This document shows positions 52,928 through 60,097 of a stretch of 64,000 bases of DNA, in pieces (the first letter of the stretch is position 1; every line of letters starts with the position of its first letter). Below the pieces are notes generated by a model, which did not search any database, was not told where the DNA came from, and saw nothing but the letters and a program-made list of their open reading frames with translations. The position numbers and the translations under genes were made by a program. Source of the stretch: Clostridiales bacterium (lineage in GTDB: Bacteria; Bacillota; Clostridia; Christensenellales; Borkfalkiaceae). The DNA lies in the NCBI GenBank assembly GCA_015055965.1, contig SVHG01000005.1:30910-94909 (forward strand). Direction: 5' to 3'.

Positions 52928-52963
52928 TATAATGTGGTTGTAAGTAAAAAACTTACGACTACA
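52928..52963 (+). promoter_or_regulatory. -10-like box and strong hairpin before the vWA gene
   Basis: TATAAT (52928-52933) is followed at once by a 13-bp stem (TGTGGTTGTAAGT/ACTTACGACTACA, two G-T wobbles, loop AAAAA). The best -35 candidate, TTGACC, is 20 bases away, so the promoter is weak on paper. A T-rich run follows the hairpin, so it could instead end the macrodomain transcript. Confidence 0.45.
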
Positions 52964-52986
52964 TTTTATTTTAAGGAGATTTTATT

Positions 52987-53679
52987 ATGAAGAAAGAATT
53001 TTTAACAAATTGTGGCGGTATTCAACTACGCGAAGGTGTTACGGAACTCGTTTTTATCTTGGATAAAAGCGGTTCAATGTCGGGTATGGAAAAGGATACT
53101 ATCGGTGGATTTAACGCTATGATAGAAAAGCAAAAGGTGCTTGATGGCAAGGTTTACGTTTCTACCGTTTTATTCGCTAACTCTTCACAAGTTTTGCACG
53201 ATAGAAAAAGTCTTGAAGAAATTGAGCCTTTAACCGAAAAAGATTATCAAGTTGGCGGATGCACTGCGCTGCTCGATGCTATCGGTAGAGCAATAAAGCA
53301 TATCAGAAATATTCATAAGTATGCTCGTAAAGAAGACGTGCCGACTCGTACTCTCTTTGTCATCACTACCGACGGTATGGAAAATGCAAGCCGTGAATAT
53401 CATAGCAAGCAAATTAAAGATATGATACGTAAACAAGAAGAAAAATACGGTTGGGAGTTCTTGTTTTTAGCCGCTAATATTGATGCCGTTGAAGCTGCCG
53501 ACAGTATTGGTATAAGAAAGGAGCGCGCGGTAAATTACGTTGTAGAAGAAGACACGAAAGAAATGTTTGAAGAAGTTGGCGACACTATTCGTATGTTTAG
53601 AACTTGTAATGCTATACCGATGGAATGTGGAGCAACGATTGAAAACAATATTAAGAAAAGGAAGAATAAATCAAAATGA
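52987..53679 (+). CDS. TerY-like von Willebrand factor A domain protein
   Basis: 230 residues, a single cytoplasmic vWA domain. The metal site is complete: D26, S28, S30 in DKSGSMSG, T93 in GGCTALLDAIG, and D129 in TTDGMENA. TerY-like vWA proteins occur with kinases, phosphatases and nucleotide-processing enzymes in tellurite- and stress-type operons, which fits this neighbourhood. AAGGAG precedes the ATG. It overlaps the next gene by four bases (ATGA). Confidence 0.88.
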   Translation: MKKEFLTNCGGIQLREGVTELVFILDKSGSMSGMEKDTIGGFNAMIEKQKVLDGKVYVSTVLFANSSQVLHDRKSLEEIEPLTEKDYQVGGCTALLDAIGRAIKHIRNIHKYARKEDVPTRTLFVITTDGMENASREYHSKQIKDMIRKQEEKYGWEFLFLAANIDAVEAADSIGIRKERAVNYVVEEDTKEMFEEVGDTIRMFRTCNAIPMECGATIENNIKKRKNKSK

Positions 53680-54023
53680 CCTACGAACAAGCTAAAGAAC
53701 GAGCGTTAAAAATAAATCCTAATCTTAATGTCTGTAAGGAATATAAAAAAGCCTACCGCTTTTACGATAAGAGCGATAAAACCGAACGTGAACCTGATAA
53801 CGATGTTGTCATCTTAAAAGAAATGGGTAATATATTAAATCTTTCCACTTTTATATTAGATTATCTTCCCGAAAGAAATCCGAAAGAAAAAAAGTTCTTT
53901 AAAAAAGAAGTGGCACGGCTTTGTGCCGTACCACTTCCCATAAGAGAAAAATCTCTATTGAACACACCCGAAGTGGTGGTTTTTTATTGCAAATTACTCT
54001 TTTTTGTGGTATTATTACATTAA
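53676..54023 (+). CDS. small hypothetical protein coupled to the vWA gene
   Basis: 115 residues as read. The first 75 (MTYEQAKERALKINPNLNVC, then LNLSTFILDYLPERN) look like a real small domain with no name I know. The last 38 residues are encoded by DNA that forms a strong hairpin (AAGTGGCACGGC with GTGCCG...CCACTT) and a T-rich tail. The original stop has probably been lost and the frame now runs into a terminator. Confidence 0.6.
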   Translation: MTYEQAKERALKINPNLNVCKEYKKAYRFYDKSDKTEREPDNDVVILKEMGNILNLSTFILDYLPERNPKEKKFFKKEVARLCAVPLPIREKSLLNTPEVVVFYCKLLFFVVLLH

Positions 54024-54065
54024 TCTGCTAAAAATATTAATTTAACCAACGAATAGGAAAAAGTT

Positions 54066-55343
54066 ATGATTTCTAAAGAAAAATACACAACCTACGTTAA
54101 CCTTTTAAAGGAAGAGCTAGTGCCCGCAATGGGCTGTACAGAGCCTATTTCTATTGCTTACGCCGTTGCCAAGGCTAAAAAGGTGCTTGGCGAAAATCCC
54201 GTTAGCGCCATTTTGCACGTTAGCGCGAATATCGTTAAAAACGCCAAAAGCGTAACCGTTCCAAATACCGGCGGTTTAAAGGGTATAAAGGCTGCTTTTT
54301 GCGCAGGATTAGTGGGCGACGCGAACGCAGAGCTTCAAACACTTTCTAAGGTTTCTAAGAAGGATATTGCAAAAATAAAGGAATACGTTGCCACTTTTCC
54401 CTTACAAATTACCGTTCCGGACCGTTGCGATATATTTGATATTACCGTAACCTTAAAAAGCGAAAGTCACAGCGCAAAGCTTAGAATAATGCGTAGCCAC
54501 ACTAACGTAGTTTATATAGAAAGGGACGGCGAAGTTATTTACGAAAACATTCCCCCGCTAGAGCTAAAATCCAAAGAAAAAACCCTGCTTTGCGTTAAGG
54601 ATATTACCCAATTTGCAAACGAGGTTGACCTTAATGACGTTAAGGAAATTTTAGATAGGCAAATAGATTATAATATGGCTATTGCAGAAGAAGGACTTAA
54701 GGGTGAATACGGCGCTTCTATAGGTAAGGTGATTTTGCGCTCTTACCAGCCGGATATTAAAACCACCGCCAAGGCGTACGCTGCCGCAGGTAGCGACGCG
54801 CGCATGAACGGATGCGACTTACCCGTTATTATAAATTCGGGAAGCGGTAATCAAGGCATGGCTACTTCTATTCCCGTAATAGTTTACGCAAGGGGACTTT
54901 CTCTTCCACAGGAAAAGCTTTACCGCGCGTTAGTGGTTTCTAATCTTATTACTCTTCACCTAAAGGCGGGTATCGGTACTCTTTCTGCGTATTGCGGGGC
55001 GGTTTCTGCCGGCGCGGGCGCAGGTTGTGGCGTTTGCTATCTTTTAGGCGGTAATTACGAAGATATTTCCCACACGTTAGTTAACGCTTTAGCAATTGAC
55101 TCCGGTATTATTTGCGACGGTGCAAAGGCAAGCTGTGCAGCCAAGGTTGCAACCGCGGTTGAATCTGGCTTACTGGGATTACAAATGCACTACCACGGCA
55201 AGCAGTTCTTTGCGGGCGACGGTATTATTAAAAAGGGTGTTGAAGAAACCATAGAAAGCGTTTCACAAATTGCAAGCGCAGGTATGAGCGAAACGGATAA
55301 GGAAATTATTAAGATTATGCTAGACGGCGAAGAAACCGTTTAA
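54066..55343 (+). CDS. L-cysteine desulfidase/serine dehydratase alpha-like protein (UPF0597, CyuA/YhaM family)
   Basis: 425 residues. The family signature LVPAMGCTEPISIAYA lies near the N-terminus, with PNTGG, NSGSGNQGM and a Cys/Gly-rich GAVSAGAGAGCGVCYLLGG later. Characterised relatives degrade L-cysteine to pyruvate, ammonia and sulfide using an iron-sulfur cluster, and the cysteines seen fit that. It is a monocistronic cytoplasmic enzyme ended by a terminator. Whether cysteine or serine is the substrate cannot be told. Confidence 0.85.
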   Translation: MISKEKYTTYVNLLKEELVPAMGCTEPISIAYAVAKAKKVLGENPVSAILHVSANIVKNAKSVTVPNTGGLKGIKAAFCAGLVGDANAELQTLSKVSKKDIAKIKEYVATFPLQITVPDRCDIFDITVTLKSESHSAKLRIMRSHTNVVYIERDGEVIYENIPPLELKSKEKTLLCVKDITQFANEVDLNDVKEILDRQIDYNMAIAEEGLKGEYGASIGKVILRSYQPDIKTTAKAYAAAGSDARMNGCDLPVIINSGSGNQGMATSIPVIVYARGLSLPQEKLYRALVVSNLITLHLKAGIGTLSAYCGAVSAGAGAGCGVCYLLGGNYEDISHTLVNALAIDSGIICDGAKASCAAKVATAVESGLLGLQMHYHGKQFFAGDGIIKKGVEETIESVSQIASAGMSETDKEIIKIMLDGEETV

Positions 55344-55364
55344 TTTAACTAAAAATCCACCTAA

Positions 55365-55392
55365 AATAGCCGTTAATCGCGCTATATGGCGC
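55365..55392 (-). repeat. GCGCGATTAAC-family element
   Basis: Reverse strand GCCATATAGCGCGATTAACG followed by GCTATT, between the desulfidase stop and the terminator. Confidence 0.65.
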
Positions 55393-55426
55393 TTTTTGGC
55401 AAAAAACAACAAACAATAGCAATAAC

Positions 55427-55462
55427 AAAAAAGGAGCTTTCTAACAGAAAACTCCTTTTTTT
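55427..55462 (+). terminator. terminator between convergent genes
   Basis: AAAAAAGGAG, loop, ACTCCTTTTTTT. A/T runs on both sides let it serve the desulfidase gene and the convergent phosphopantetheinyl transferase gene. Confidence 0.75.
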
Positions 55463-55475
55463 AATTCTATAGCCT

Positions 55476-56108
55476 TTATAGTTTTATTTCTTTTATTAAA
55501 GTGTTTTGATTAATACCGTTACCACACGCTAAAAGCAAATATTCTTCGTTATTAATAGATAATAAGCGCTTAAAAAATTCCTTATCTTCCGTTTCACGTT
55601 GAGTTGGCTTTAACGCCCCCTCACCACAAAGCTTAAGCAGACATTCTTTTTTACACCAAGCTTCAAGCAGGTAACCTTGCTTGCTATTTTCTTCTAAACC
55701 GTTAAAAGCCCTTTCTTCATTTGCCGTTAGGATTTTTCTTGATAGGTCAAGGCTAATAGTTTTAACCACTTGGCAGTCAATACCCACAGAGTTTTTAGAA
55801 AGAGCAACGGCAACCATATTCGCGCTATGGCTAATAGAAAAGCAAAACTCACCGCATCCCCACTTTCCAAAGGGGGATTTTTTAAAGGATAATTTTGTAA
55901 AATCTAGGCCTATATGCTCGTTAACGACCACTTCTAACAGCTTCCAGGCGTAAAACTTGCTCAGTTTTAATTGCTCGTTTAAGCAGGCTTCAATTTCCGC
56001 TTGGCGCTCTTTTGGGTAAACGCAAGAAATGCTTCCGCTTGGAATTTTTGTATAAAACAGGGCGGGCGCAAAACTTATATTAAATTTTTCATTTTTCTTT
56101 ACGCTCAT
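55476..56108 (-). CDS. 4'-phosphopantetheinyl transferase, Sfp-like
   Basis: 210 residues. Moves phosphopantetheine from CoA to carrier-protein serines. Motifs: FSISHSANMVAVAL, SVGIDCQVV and the C-terminal LEAWCKKECLLKLCGEG (W..KE). In GIDCQ the usual second acid of GIDxE is Gln, a change that may alter metal binding. It lies 17 bases after the DUF4886 gene and probably shares its transcript. No PKS or NRPS gene is in view, so the target carrier protein is unknown. Confidence 0.82.
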   Translation of the reverse strand: MSVKKNEKFNISFAPALFYTKIPSGSISCVYPKERQAEIEACLNEQLKLSKFYAWKLLEVVVNEHIGLDFTKLSFKKSPFGKWGCGEFCFSISHSANMVAVALSKNSVGIDCQVVKTISLDLSRKILTANEERAFNGLEENSKQGYLLEAWCKKECLLKLCGEGALKPTQRETEDKEFFKRLLSINNEEYLLLACGNGINQNTLIKEIKL

Positions 56109-56125
56109 AGCCTACCCCTTTATTT

Positions 56126-56872
56126 TTATTTTAAATATCCGTAAGCCTCACACGCCATCTTTGCATGCTTGCGGGCAAGAATAATATCTTGAATATCGCA
56201 AGGCTCGTCTAAATCGCAAAAGTCGTTTTCTTCAGGGTTTTTATTAAATAGCGCGCCGTACCACACGCAACCCAATGCAAATCTACCTAGGCCGTAGCTT
56301 GCGTGAAGATCGTCACGGTAAATTTTATTACCAAGCTCTTCGTAAAGGCTAGTCATAGCTAAAAGTGAAGGAATAACCCCCTGCATACCCGTTCTTTTAA
56401 CAACCTCTTCACAGGTGCTTTTTAAATATGGGATCATTTCTTCACGCGTTTTGTAAATTTCAGGCGTTAAATCAAACATAGAGCTACCCACGGGATAGGT
56501 CCAGGTTTGGTGCATATACTGCTTTGCGTTTGGCGCGCACTTTTTAACGAAAGCAGAAAGCTCTTCTATATAAGGAAAAAAGCTGGGCAGATTACCTGCG
56601 TGATAGCTTACGTGTTGAAACACTACCGCGTCCCACTCGTCAGAAAGAAGGGCTTCCTTCATATTAACGAAAATACCGGAAGAAGCGCCGTTTAAGTAAA
56701 GCTCGTAAGCGTTATCGTTATCTATCATGTGCTTATGATGCTTTTTAAGAGAGCAAGCGCCAATAAAAAGCCCCACTATCTTAACGCGTTCACCACCTGC
56801 GCGAGCAATAGAATAAATATACCTTGCAGAGTCAACGCCAAAGCTGTTGCCTATTGATAAAATCTTCTTCAT
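56126..56872 (-). CDS. SGNH-type hydrolase, DUF4886-like
   Basis: 248 residues from the ATG at 56872 (AAGGT upstream; a GTG two codons earlier is less likely). It starts KKILSIGNSFGVDSARYIYS, the GNS block of DUF4886-type SGNH hydrolases, and ends the core with YRDDLHASYGLGRF, which supplies the Asp-x-x-His pair. VVFQHVSYHAGN is the middle block. An esterase or deacetylase role on a carbohydrate is likely in general terms. No signal peptide, so cytoplasmic. Confidence 0.75.
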   Translation of the reverse strand: MKKILSIGNSFGVDSARYIYSIARAGGERVKIVGLFIGACSLKKHHKHMIDNDNAYELYLNGASSGIFVNMKEALLSDEWDAVVFQHVSYHAGNLPSFFPYIEELSAFVKKCAPNAKQYMHQTWTYPVGSSMFDLTPEIYKTREEMIPYLKSTCEEVVKRTGMQGVIPSLLAMTSLYEELGNKIYRDDLHASYGLGRFALGCVWYGALFNKNPEENDFCDLDEPCDIQDIILARKHAKMACEAYGYLK

Positions 56873-56901
56873 AAACACTACCTTAAATTATTTCTAAAAT
56901 T

Positions 56902-56930
56902 ATTTTACCACTAAAATTTGCGTAAATCAA
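56902..56930 (-). promoter_or_regulatory. promoter of the DUF4886-sfp operon
   Basis: Reverse strand TTGATT (56925-56930), 17-base spacer, TAAAAT (56902-56907). Confidence 0.65.
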
Positions 56931-56969
56931 CCTTTTAGGTAAGGTAGTTAAAAAATATGCTCTAAAGCC

Positions 56970-56998
56970 TTGATTATTTTGTTTAAAAGTGTTAAAAT
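56970..56998 (+). promoter_or_regulatory. promoter of the zinc-ribbon protein gene
   Basis: TTGATT (56970-56975), 17-base spacer, TAAAAT (56993-56998), 94 bases before the ATG; a GCGCGATTAAC-family element lies in the leader. Confidence 0.6.
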
Positions 56999-57056
56999 AC
57001 TATAGGTAAGTGCGCAAGCTAACTAAAAAGGGGCGCGTTTTAACACAAAAAAACCA

Positions 57057-57078
57057 CGCTATAGCGCGATTAACACAG
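57057..57078 (+). repeat. GCGCGATTAAC-family element in a leader
   Basis: CGCTATAGCGCGATTAACAC on the forward strand, ending about 14 bases before the zinc-ribbon gene start. Confidence 0.65.
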
Positions 57079-57091
57079 TAATAGGAGCAAT

Positions 57092-58090
57092 ATGCAGAAA
57101 GATAAAGTTAATGCAAAATGCCCGCATTGTGGGGCAGAAATTTACCTTAGCTACGATCAAGGCAGCGGTCTTTGCCCCACTTGCAGAAAGGAATTTGATA
57201 ATAAAAAGGCTGTTATGCTTTATAAAACCCTTCACGAAATAGAGCCCAAGGAAGAACAAAAAACGGCAAAATTCGGCGAAGAATATTTAGAAGTGGAGCG
57301 TATTTTAAAGCGTATTCAATTTTATATTGACCGCAAAGAGTTTAGAAAAGCGCGTGAAGAAGCGGAAAAAGGGCTTGAAATTTCTAACACCGATTACCGC
57401 TTATATTTTGAAATCGTTCGCGCGGAAACGAAGAACTTTACGGATTATAAAAACCAATCGCACAAGCCCTTTTTAGATAAGGCGGTAGAGGTTGCCAGCG
57501 CAGAAGATAAACAGATTATTATGCGCCTTTACAAAAACTACTACCAGCTTTCACACCTAACTGATGAAGAGCTATTGCAATATAAGGCGGAAGAAAACGT
57601 TGCCGTAAAGAAAAAGCTTGAAGAACGCTTTAAGGCAATTATCCCCATGTATATGAAAAAGGAGCGCGGTGTTAAGGTCAAGCTTATAATCGGCGCTGTT
57701 ATGACGGCACTTGCCATAGCCCTACCCTTTATTAGCGAGTTTTTACTAACCTTAAGCGCAGTTTTAATTTTTGGTTGCTACTTTATTTTTAAAAGCGCCA
57801 TTTCTATTAAAAAATCATCTTCTCTTTTTAACGCTCTTTTAGACGTTTACGATGCGCTTGACTCTTTTGACTTAAGCGTTAACTGCTTAAGCGAAACTCT
57901 TTCTTTTATGAAAGCCTTAAGAAAGGATTTTGAAAGGGTTGGTAATCTTTACGAGCAAGAAGATTCTATTGCTAAATTTTGCAAGTTCCTTTTAACTAAC
58001 GCAAACGAAAATTCAAGAAAGTTCGTACTTTCCCACCCCGTGCTTAAAAAATACGCGTTAGTGCTTGAAACTACAGAAGAAAATAACTAA
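57092..58090 (+). CDS. zinc-ribbon membrane protein of unknown function
   Basis: 332 residues. The N-terminal zinc ribbon is CPHCGAEIYL...LCPTCRKEF (Cys pairs near 10/13 and 28/31). A helical region (about 65-185) resembles TPR-like repeats (RKAREEAEKGLEISNTDYRL), two membrane helices follow (about 200-240), and the tail is helical. Proteins with this layout are common in clostridia but unnamed. Flanked on both sides by copies of the same repeat family. Confidence 0.7.
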   Translation: MQKDKVNAKCPHCGAEIYLSYDQGSGLCPTCRKEFDNKKAVMLYKTLHEIEPKEEQKTAKFGEEYLEVERILKRIQFYIDRKEFRKAREEAEKGLEISNTDYRLYFEIVRAETKNFTDYKNQSHKPFLDKAVEVASAEDKQIIMRLYKNYYQLSHLTDEELLQYKAEENVAVKKKLEERFKAIIPMYMKKERGVKVKLIIGAVMTALAIALPFISEFLLTLSAVLIFGCYFIFKSAISIKKSSSLFNALLDVYDALDSFDLSVNCLSETLSFMKALRKDFERVGNLYEQEDSIAKFCKFLLTNANENSRKFVLSHPVLKKYALVLETTEENN

Positions 58091-58093
58091 AAA

Positions 58094-58119
58094 CCGCGCA
58101 ATAGCGCGATTAACTTATA
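58094..58119 (+). repeat. GCGCGATTAAC-family element
   Basis: CGCGCAATAGCGCGATTAAC just after the zinc-ribbon protein stop; with the copy at 57057 it brackets the gene in direct orientation. Confidence 0.65.
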
Positions 58120-58215
58120 CTTTTTATATTTTTTTAAAGCTTTTAAAAAAGCATAAAAATTCATTCAAAATAATAATTTAATAACAAGGTAACGGTAAAG
58201 CCATTACCTTTATAA

Positions 58216-58302
58216 GCGGGTATGGTGGAATTGGCAGACGCGTAAGATTCAGATTCTTATGTTCGCAAGAACGTGCAGGTTCAAGCCCTGTTACCCGCAC
58301 CA
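58216..58302 (+). tRNA. tRNA-Leu (CAG)
   Basis: 87 bases including an encoded CCA. The acceptor GCGGGTA pairs with TACCCGC. The anticodon loop is TTCAGAT (anticodon CAG) in TAAGA/TCTTA. A long variable arm (TGTTCGCAAGAACG) marks a class II tRNA. The T loop carries GGTTCAAGCCC. Confidence 0.96.
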
Positions 58303-58340
58303 AAAAACGACAAATTCCGACAGAAATTTGTCGTTTTTTA
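58303..58340 (+). terminator. terminator of tRNA-Leu
   Basis: AAAACGACAAATT, loop, AAATTTGTCGTTTT and T-run, immediately after CCA. Confidence 0.85.
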
Positions 58341-58341
58341 T

Positions 58342-58511
58342 TCAAGCCGCAGGCTTGGTATGGAATCACGCGTTAGCGTGTATGGTATCGCCGTAGGCGT
58401 ATGGCATCACCAAAGGTGCATTTTTCTGCGGCTTGATTCCATACGATTGCTTTGCAATCAATTCCATACCGCAATAAATTGCGGATGATATACACTTTCT
58501 GCGAAAGTGAT
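58342..58511. repeat. mini-hairpin array 5
   Basis: Hairpins CAAGCCGCAGGCTTG, CACGCGTTAGCGTG, CGCCGTAGGCG, CACCAAAGGTG, GATTGCTTTGCAATC, CCGCAATAAATTGCGG and CACTTTCTGCGAAAGTG, with TATGG[ATC]ATC-type spacers. A long-range pair (TGCGGCTTGATTCCATA) also matches the left end in inverse. Confidence 0.8.
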
Positions 58512-58625
58512 TAAATCTGCAAGCCTTTTTTGTTTTGAGTAGTAAAACACAAATCATACATTTTATTCCCCTTATCGTTCATTTTATGGGGTATCGTTCA
58601 ATTATTGATTCGCTTAAAAGAATTA

Positions 58626-58654
58626 TTGATTTTCAATGGATTATGTGATATAAT
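58626..58654 (+). promoter_or_regulatory. promoter of the MazG-like gene
   Basis: TTGATT (58626-58631), 17-base spacer, TATAAT (58649-58654). AATTATTGATT occurs twice (from about 58599 and 58621), a possible operator repeat. Confidence 0.7.
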
Positions 58655-58692
58655 AAACTCACCTAAAATCAAGAATTTAACGAGGTGATATG

Positions 58693-59019
58693 ATGAAAGT
58701 CAGTATTACAGATTATGAAGATTACCTATATGACCATTATAAGAGCCACGGTATTGATACCAGCTTGTTTATGAAATTGGTTGAAGAAGTAGGCGAAGTG
58801 GCTGAAGTTCTAAACAAACGTGATGGTCGAAAAGCATCCGATAGCGAAGATTTAAAATCACAGTTAGCCAAAGAATTGGTCGATGTTATTCACTATGCTT
58901 TTGCAATCGCATCATTAAATCAAATCAATTTGAATGATGTTATTTTAGAAAAGGATAAAAAAGCCTCGATTAAATATCGCCACGAAAGAAACCTTGAGCA
59001 GTTTTTGTTAAACCGATAA
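58693..59019 (+). CDS. MazG-like nucleotide pyrophosphohydrolase
   Basis: 108 residues from the second of two adjacent ATGs, which is better spaced from GAGGTG. All-helical MazG fold: KLVEEVGEVAEVLN (the EExxE half of the metal site) and AKELVDVIHYAFAIA (the ExxD half). Such enzymes hydrolyse (d)NTPs to monophosphates and clean up odd nucleotides. Followed by a pair of competing hairpins and a terminator. Confidence 0.85.
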   Translation: MKVSITDYEDYLYDHYKSHGIDTSLFMKLVEEVGEVAEVLNKRDGRKASDSEDLKSQLAKELVDVIHYAFAIASLNQINLNDVILEKDKKASIKYRHERNLEQFLLNR

Positions 59020-59040
59020 ATTCCAATTTATCAAACTAAA

Positions 59041-59095
59041 ATGGGTGCAAATCCCCGTAAGGAAATGCACCCATAAGTCTAAAATTTGCACCCAT
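59041..59095 (+). other. mutually exclusive hairpins after the MazG-like gene
   Basis: ATGGGTGCAAAT (59041-59052) can pair with TGCACCCAT (59066-59074) or, over 12 bases, with ATTTGCACCCAT (59084-59095). Both cannot form together. Confidence 0.5.
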
Positions 59096-59104
59096 TATAA
59101 ATTT

Positions 59105-59129
59105 GTATCAAAATTTTAAATAACTCACA
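59105..59129. repeat. 25-bp direct repeat, left of the GNAT gene
   Basis: Starts GTATCAAAATTTTAAAT and ends ACTCACA; matches 59937-59961 with one difference in 25. Each copy is followed within about 12 bases by a terminator hairpin. Confidence 0.75.
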
Positions 59130-59137
59130 TAAAGAAA

Positions 59138-59180
59138 CCATAATATTGATACGAAAAATATCGGTATTATGGCTTTTTTT
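59138..59180 (+). terminator. terminator after the MazG-like gene
   Basis: CCATAATA (with inner GATA/TATC pairing) against TATTATGG, then CTTTTTTT. Confidence 0.8.
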
Positions 59181-59213
59181 ATTACAAAAATATGGATAAT
59201 TTTGCCCCTTTCC

Positions 59214-59242
59214 TTGAATTTTAAATAGAAATATGATATACT
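59214..59242 (+). promoter_or_regulatory. promoter of the GNAT gene
   Basis: TTGAAT (59214-59219), 17-base spacer, TATACT (59237-59242), 34 bases before the ATG. Confidence 0.7.
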
Positions 59243-59275
59243 AAAACAAAACTAGGAAGTAAGAGGAATTGCAGT

Positions 59276-59836
59276 ATGATATTTGAAGATAAACAAATAA
59301 CGCTAAAAGACGGCAGAACAGCAATATTAAAAAGCCCGTGTGTTGAAGATGCCGACAAAATGCTCCATTACATAAAAAACGCCTGCAGCGAGACTGATTT
59401 CCTCGTACGGTATCCAGAGGAATGGAATAGTGTAAGTGTTGCGAGTGAAGAAAAGTGGATAAGGAACTTAAGAGAATCACAAAATGCGTTGGCAATTACA
59501 TGCTGCGTGGATAGTAAAATAGCTGGAAACTGCGAAATCAATTTTAAAGGTGGTTTAAAAACCTCACATAGAGCAACTGTTGCAATTGCAATTCTAAAAG
59601 AATATTGGAATCTCGGTATTGGTTCCGCCATGTTTGCTGAGCTTATATCTGTAGCAGAAACTAGGCCAGAGATCCAAATCATAGAGCTTGAATTTATTGA
59701 AGGTAATGACCGCGCAAAAGCGCTTTATGAAAAGTATGGATTTAAGATTGTTGGTGAGCGCCCCAATGCTTTCAAAATAAAGGATGGATCCTTGCTGAAA
59801 GAATATTTTATGCAAAAAGAAATAATAAAGAAATAG
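59276..59836 (+). CDS. GNAT family N-acetyltransferase
   Basis: 186 residues. Acetyl-CoA-binding core: VAIAILKEYWNLGIGSAMFAEL (motif A, with the Gly-rich loop in a variant NLGIGS form) and LEFIEGNDRAKALYEKYGFKIVGERP (motif B). The substrate is unknown. It forms a one-gene unit with promoter and terminator, framed by 25-bp direct repeats. Confidence 0.85.
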   Translation: MIFEDKQITLKDGRTAILKSPCVEDADKMLHYIKNACSETDFLVRYPEEWNSVSVASEEKWIRNLRESQNALAITCCVDSKIAGNCEINFKGGLKTSHRATVAIAILKEYWNLGIGSAMFAELISVAETRPEIQIIELEFIEGNDRAKALYEKYGFKIVGERPNAFKIKDGSLLKEYFMQKEIIKK

Positions 59837-59936
59837 AACCACCAAGCTCATCATTATAATCATCAATATCTTTTTGAAATAGACACCTTAGGCTTTAAAG
59901 AGTTATATAATAAGACATTTAACTGAATTTAAAATG

Positions 59937-59961
59937 GTATCAAAATTTTAAATTACTCACA
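59937..59961. repeat. 25-bp direct repeat, right of the GNAT gene
   Basis: Second copy, 832 bases from the first, with T in place of A at one site. Confidence 0.75.
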
Positions 59962-59972
59962 AACAAGAATAA

Positions 59973-60010
59973 AACGAACCTTGATGAAAAGTCAAAGTTC
60001 GTTTTTTCTT
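59973..60010 (+). terminator. terminator of the GNAT gene
   Basis: AACGAACCTTGA, loop GAAAAG, TCAAAGTTCGTT, T-run. Confidence 0.8.
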
Positions 60011-60097
60011 TACAAGCAAGACGAGAGGACTCCCTTGGGAGTTTCGGCTTATTTTTTACAAGAAATTATTTCGGCTTAATTGCTAAGTTAGTTATTA

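Noticed and set aside
24392..58511. CRISPR array as an explanation for regularly spaced repeats
   Set aside because: Units are 10-17 bp palindromes with about 10-bp spacers, the spacers and not the palindromes are constant, and no cas genes are present.
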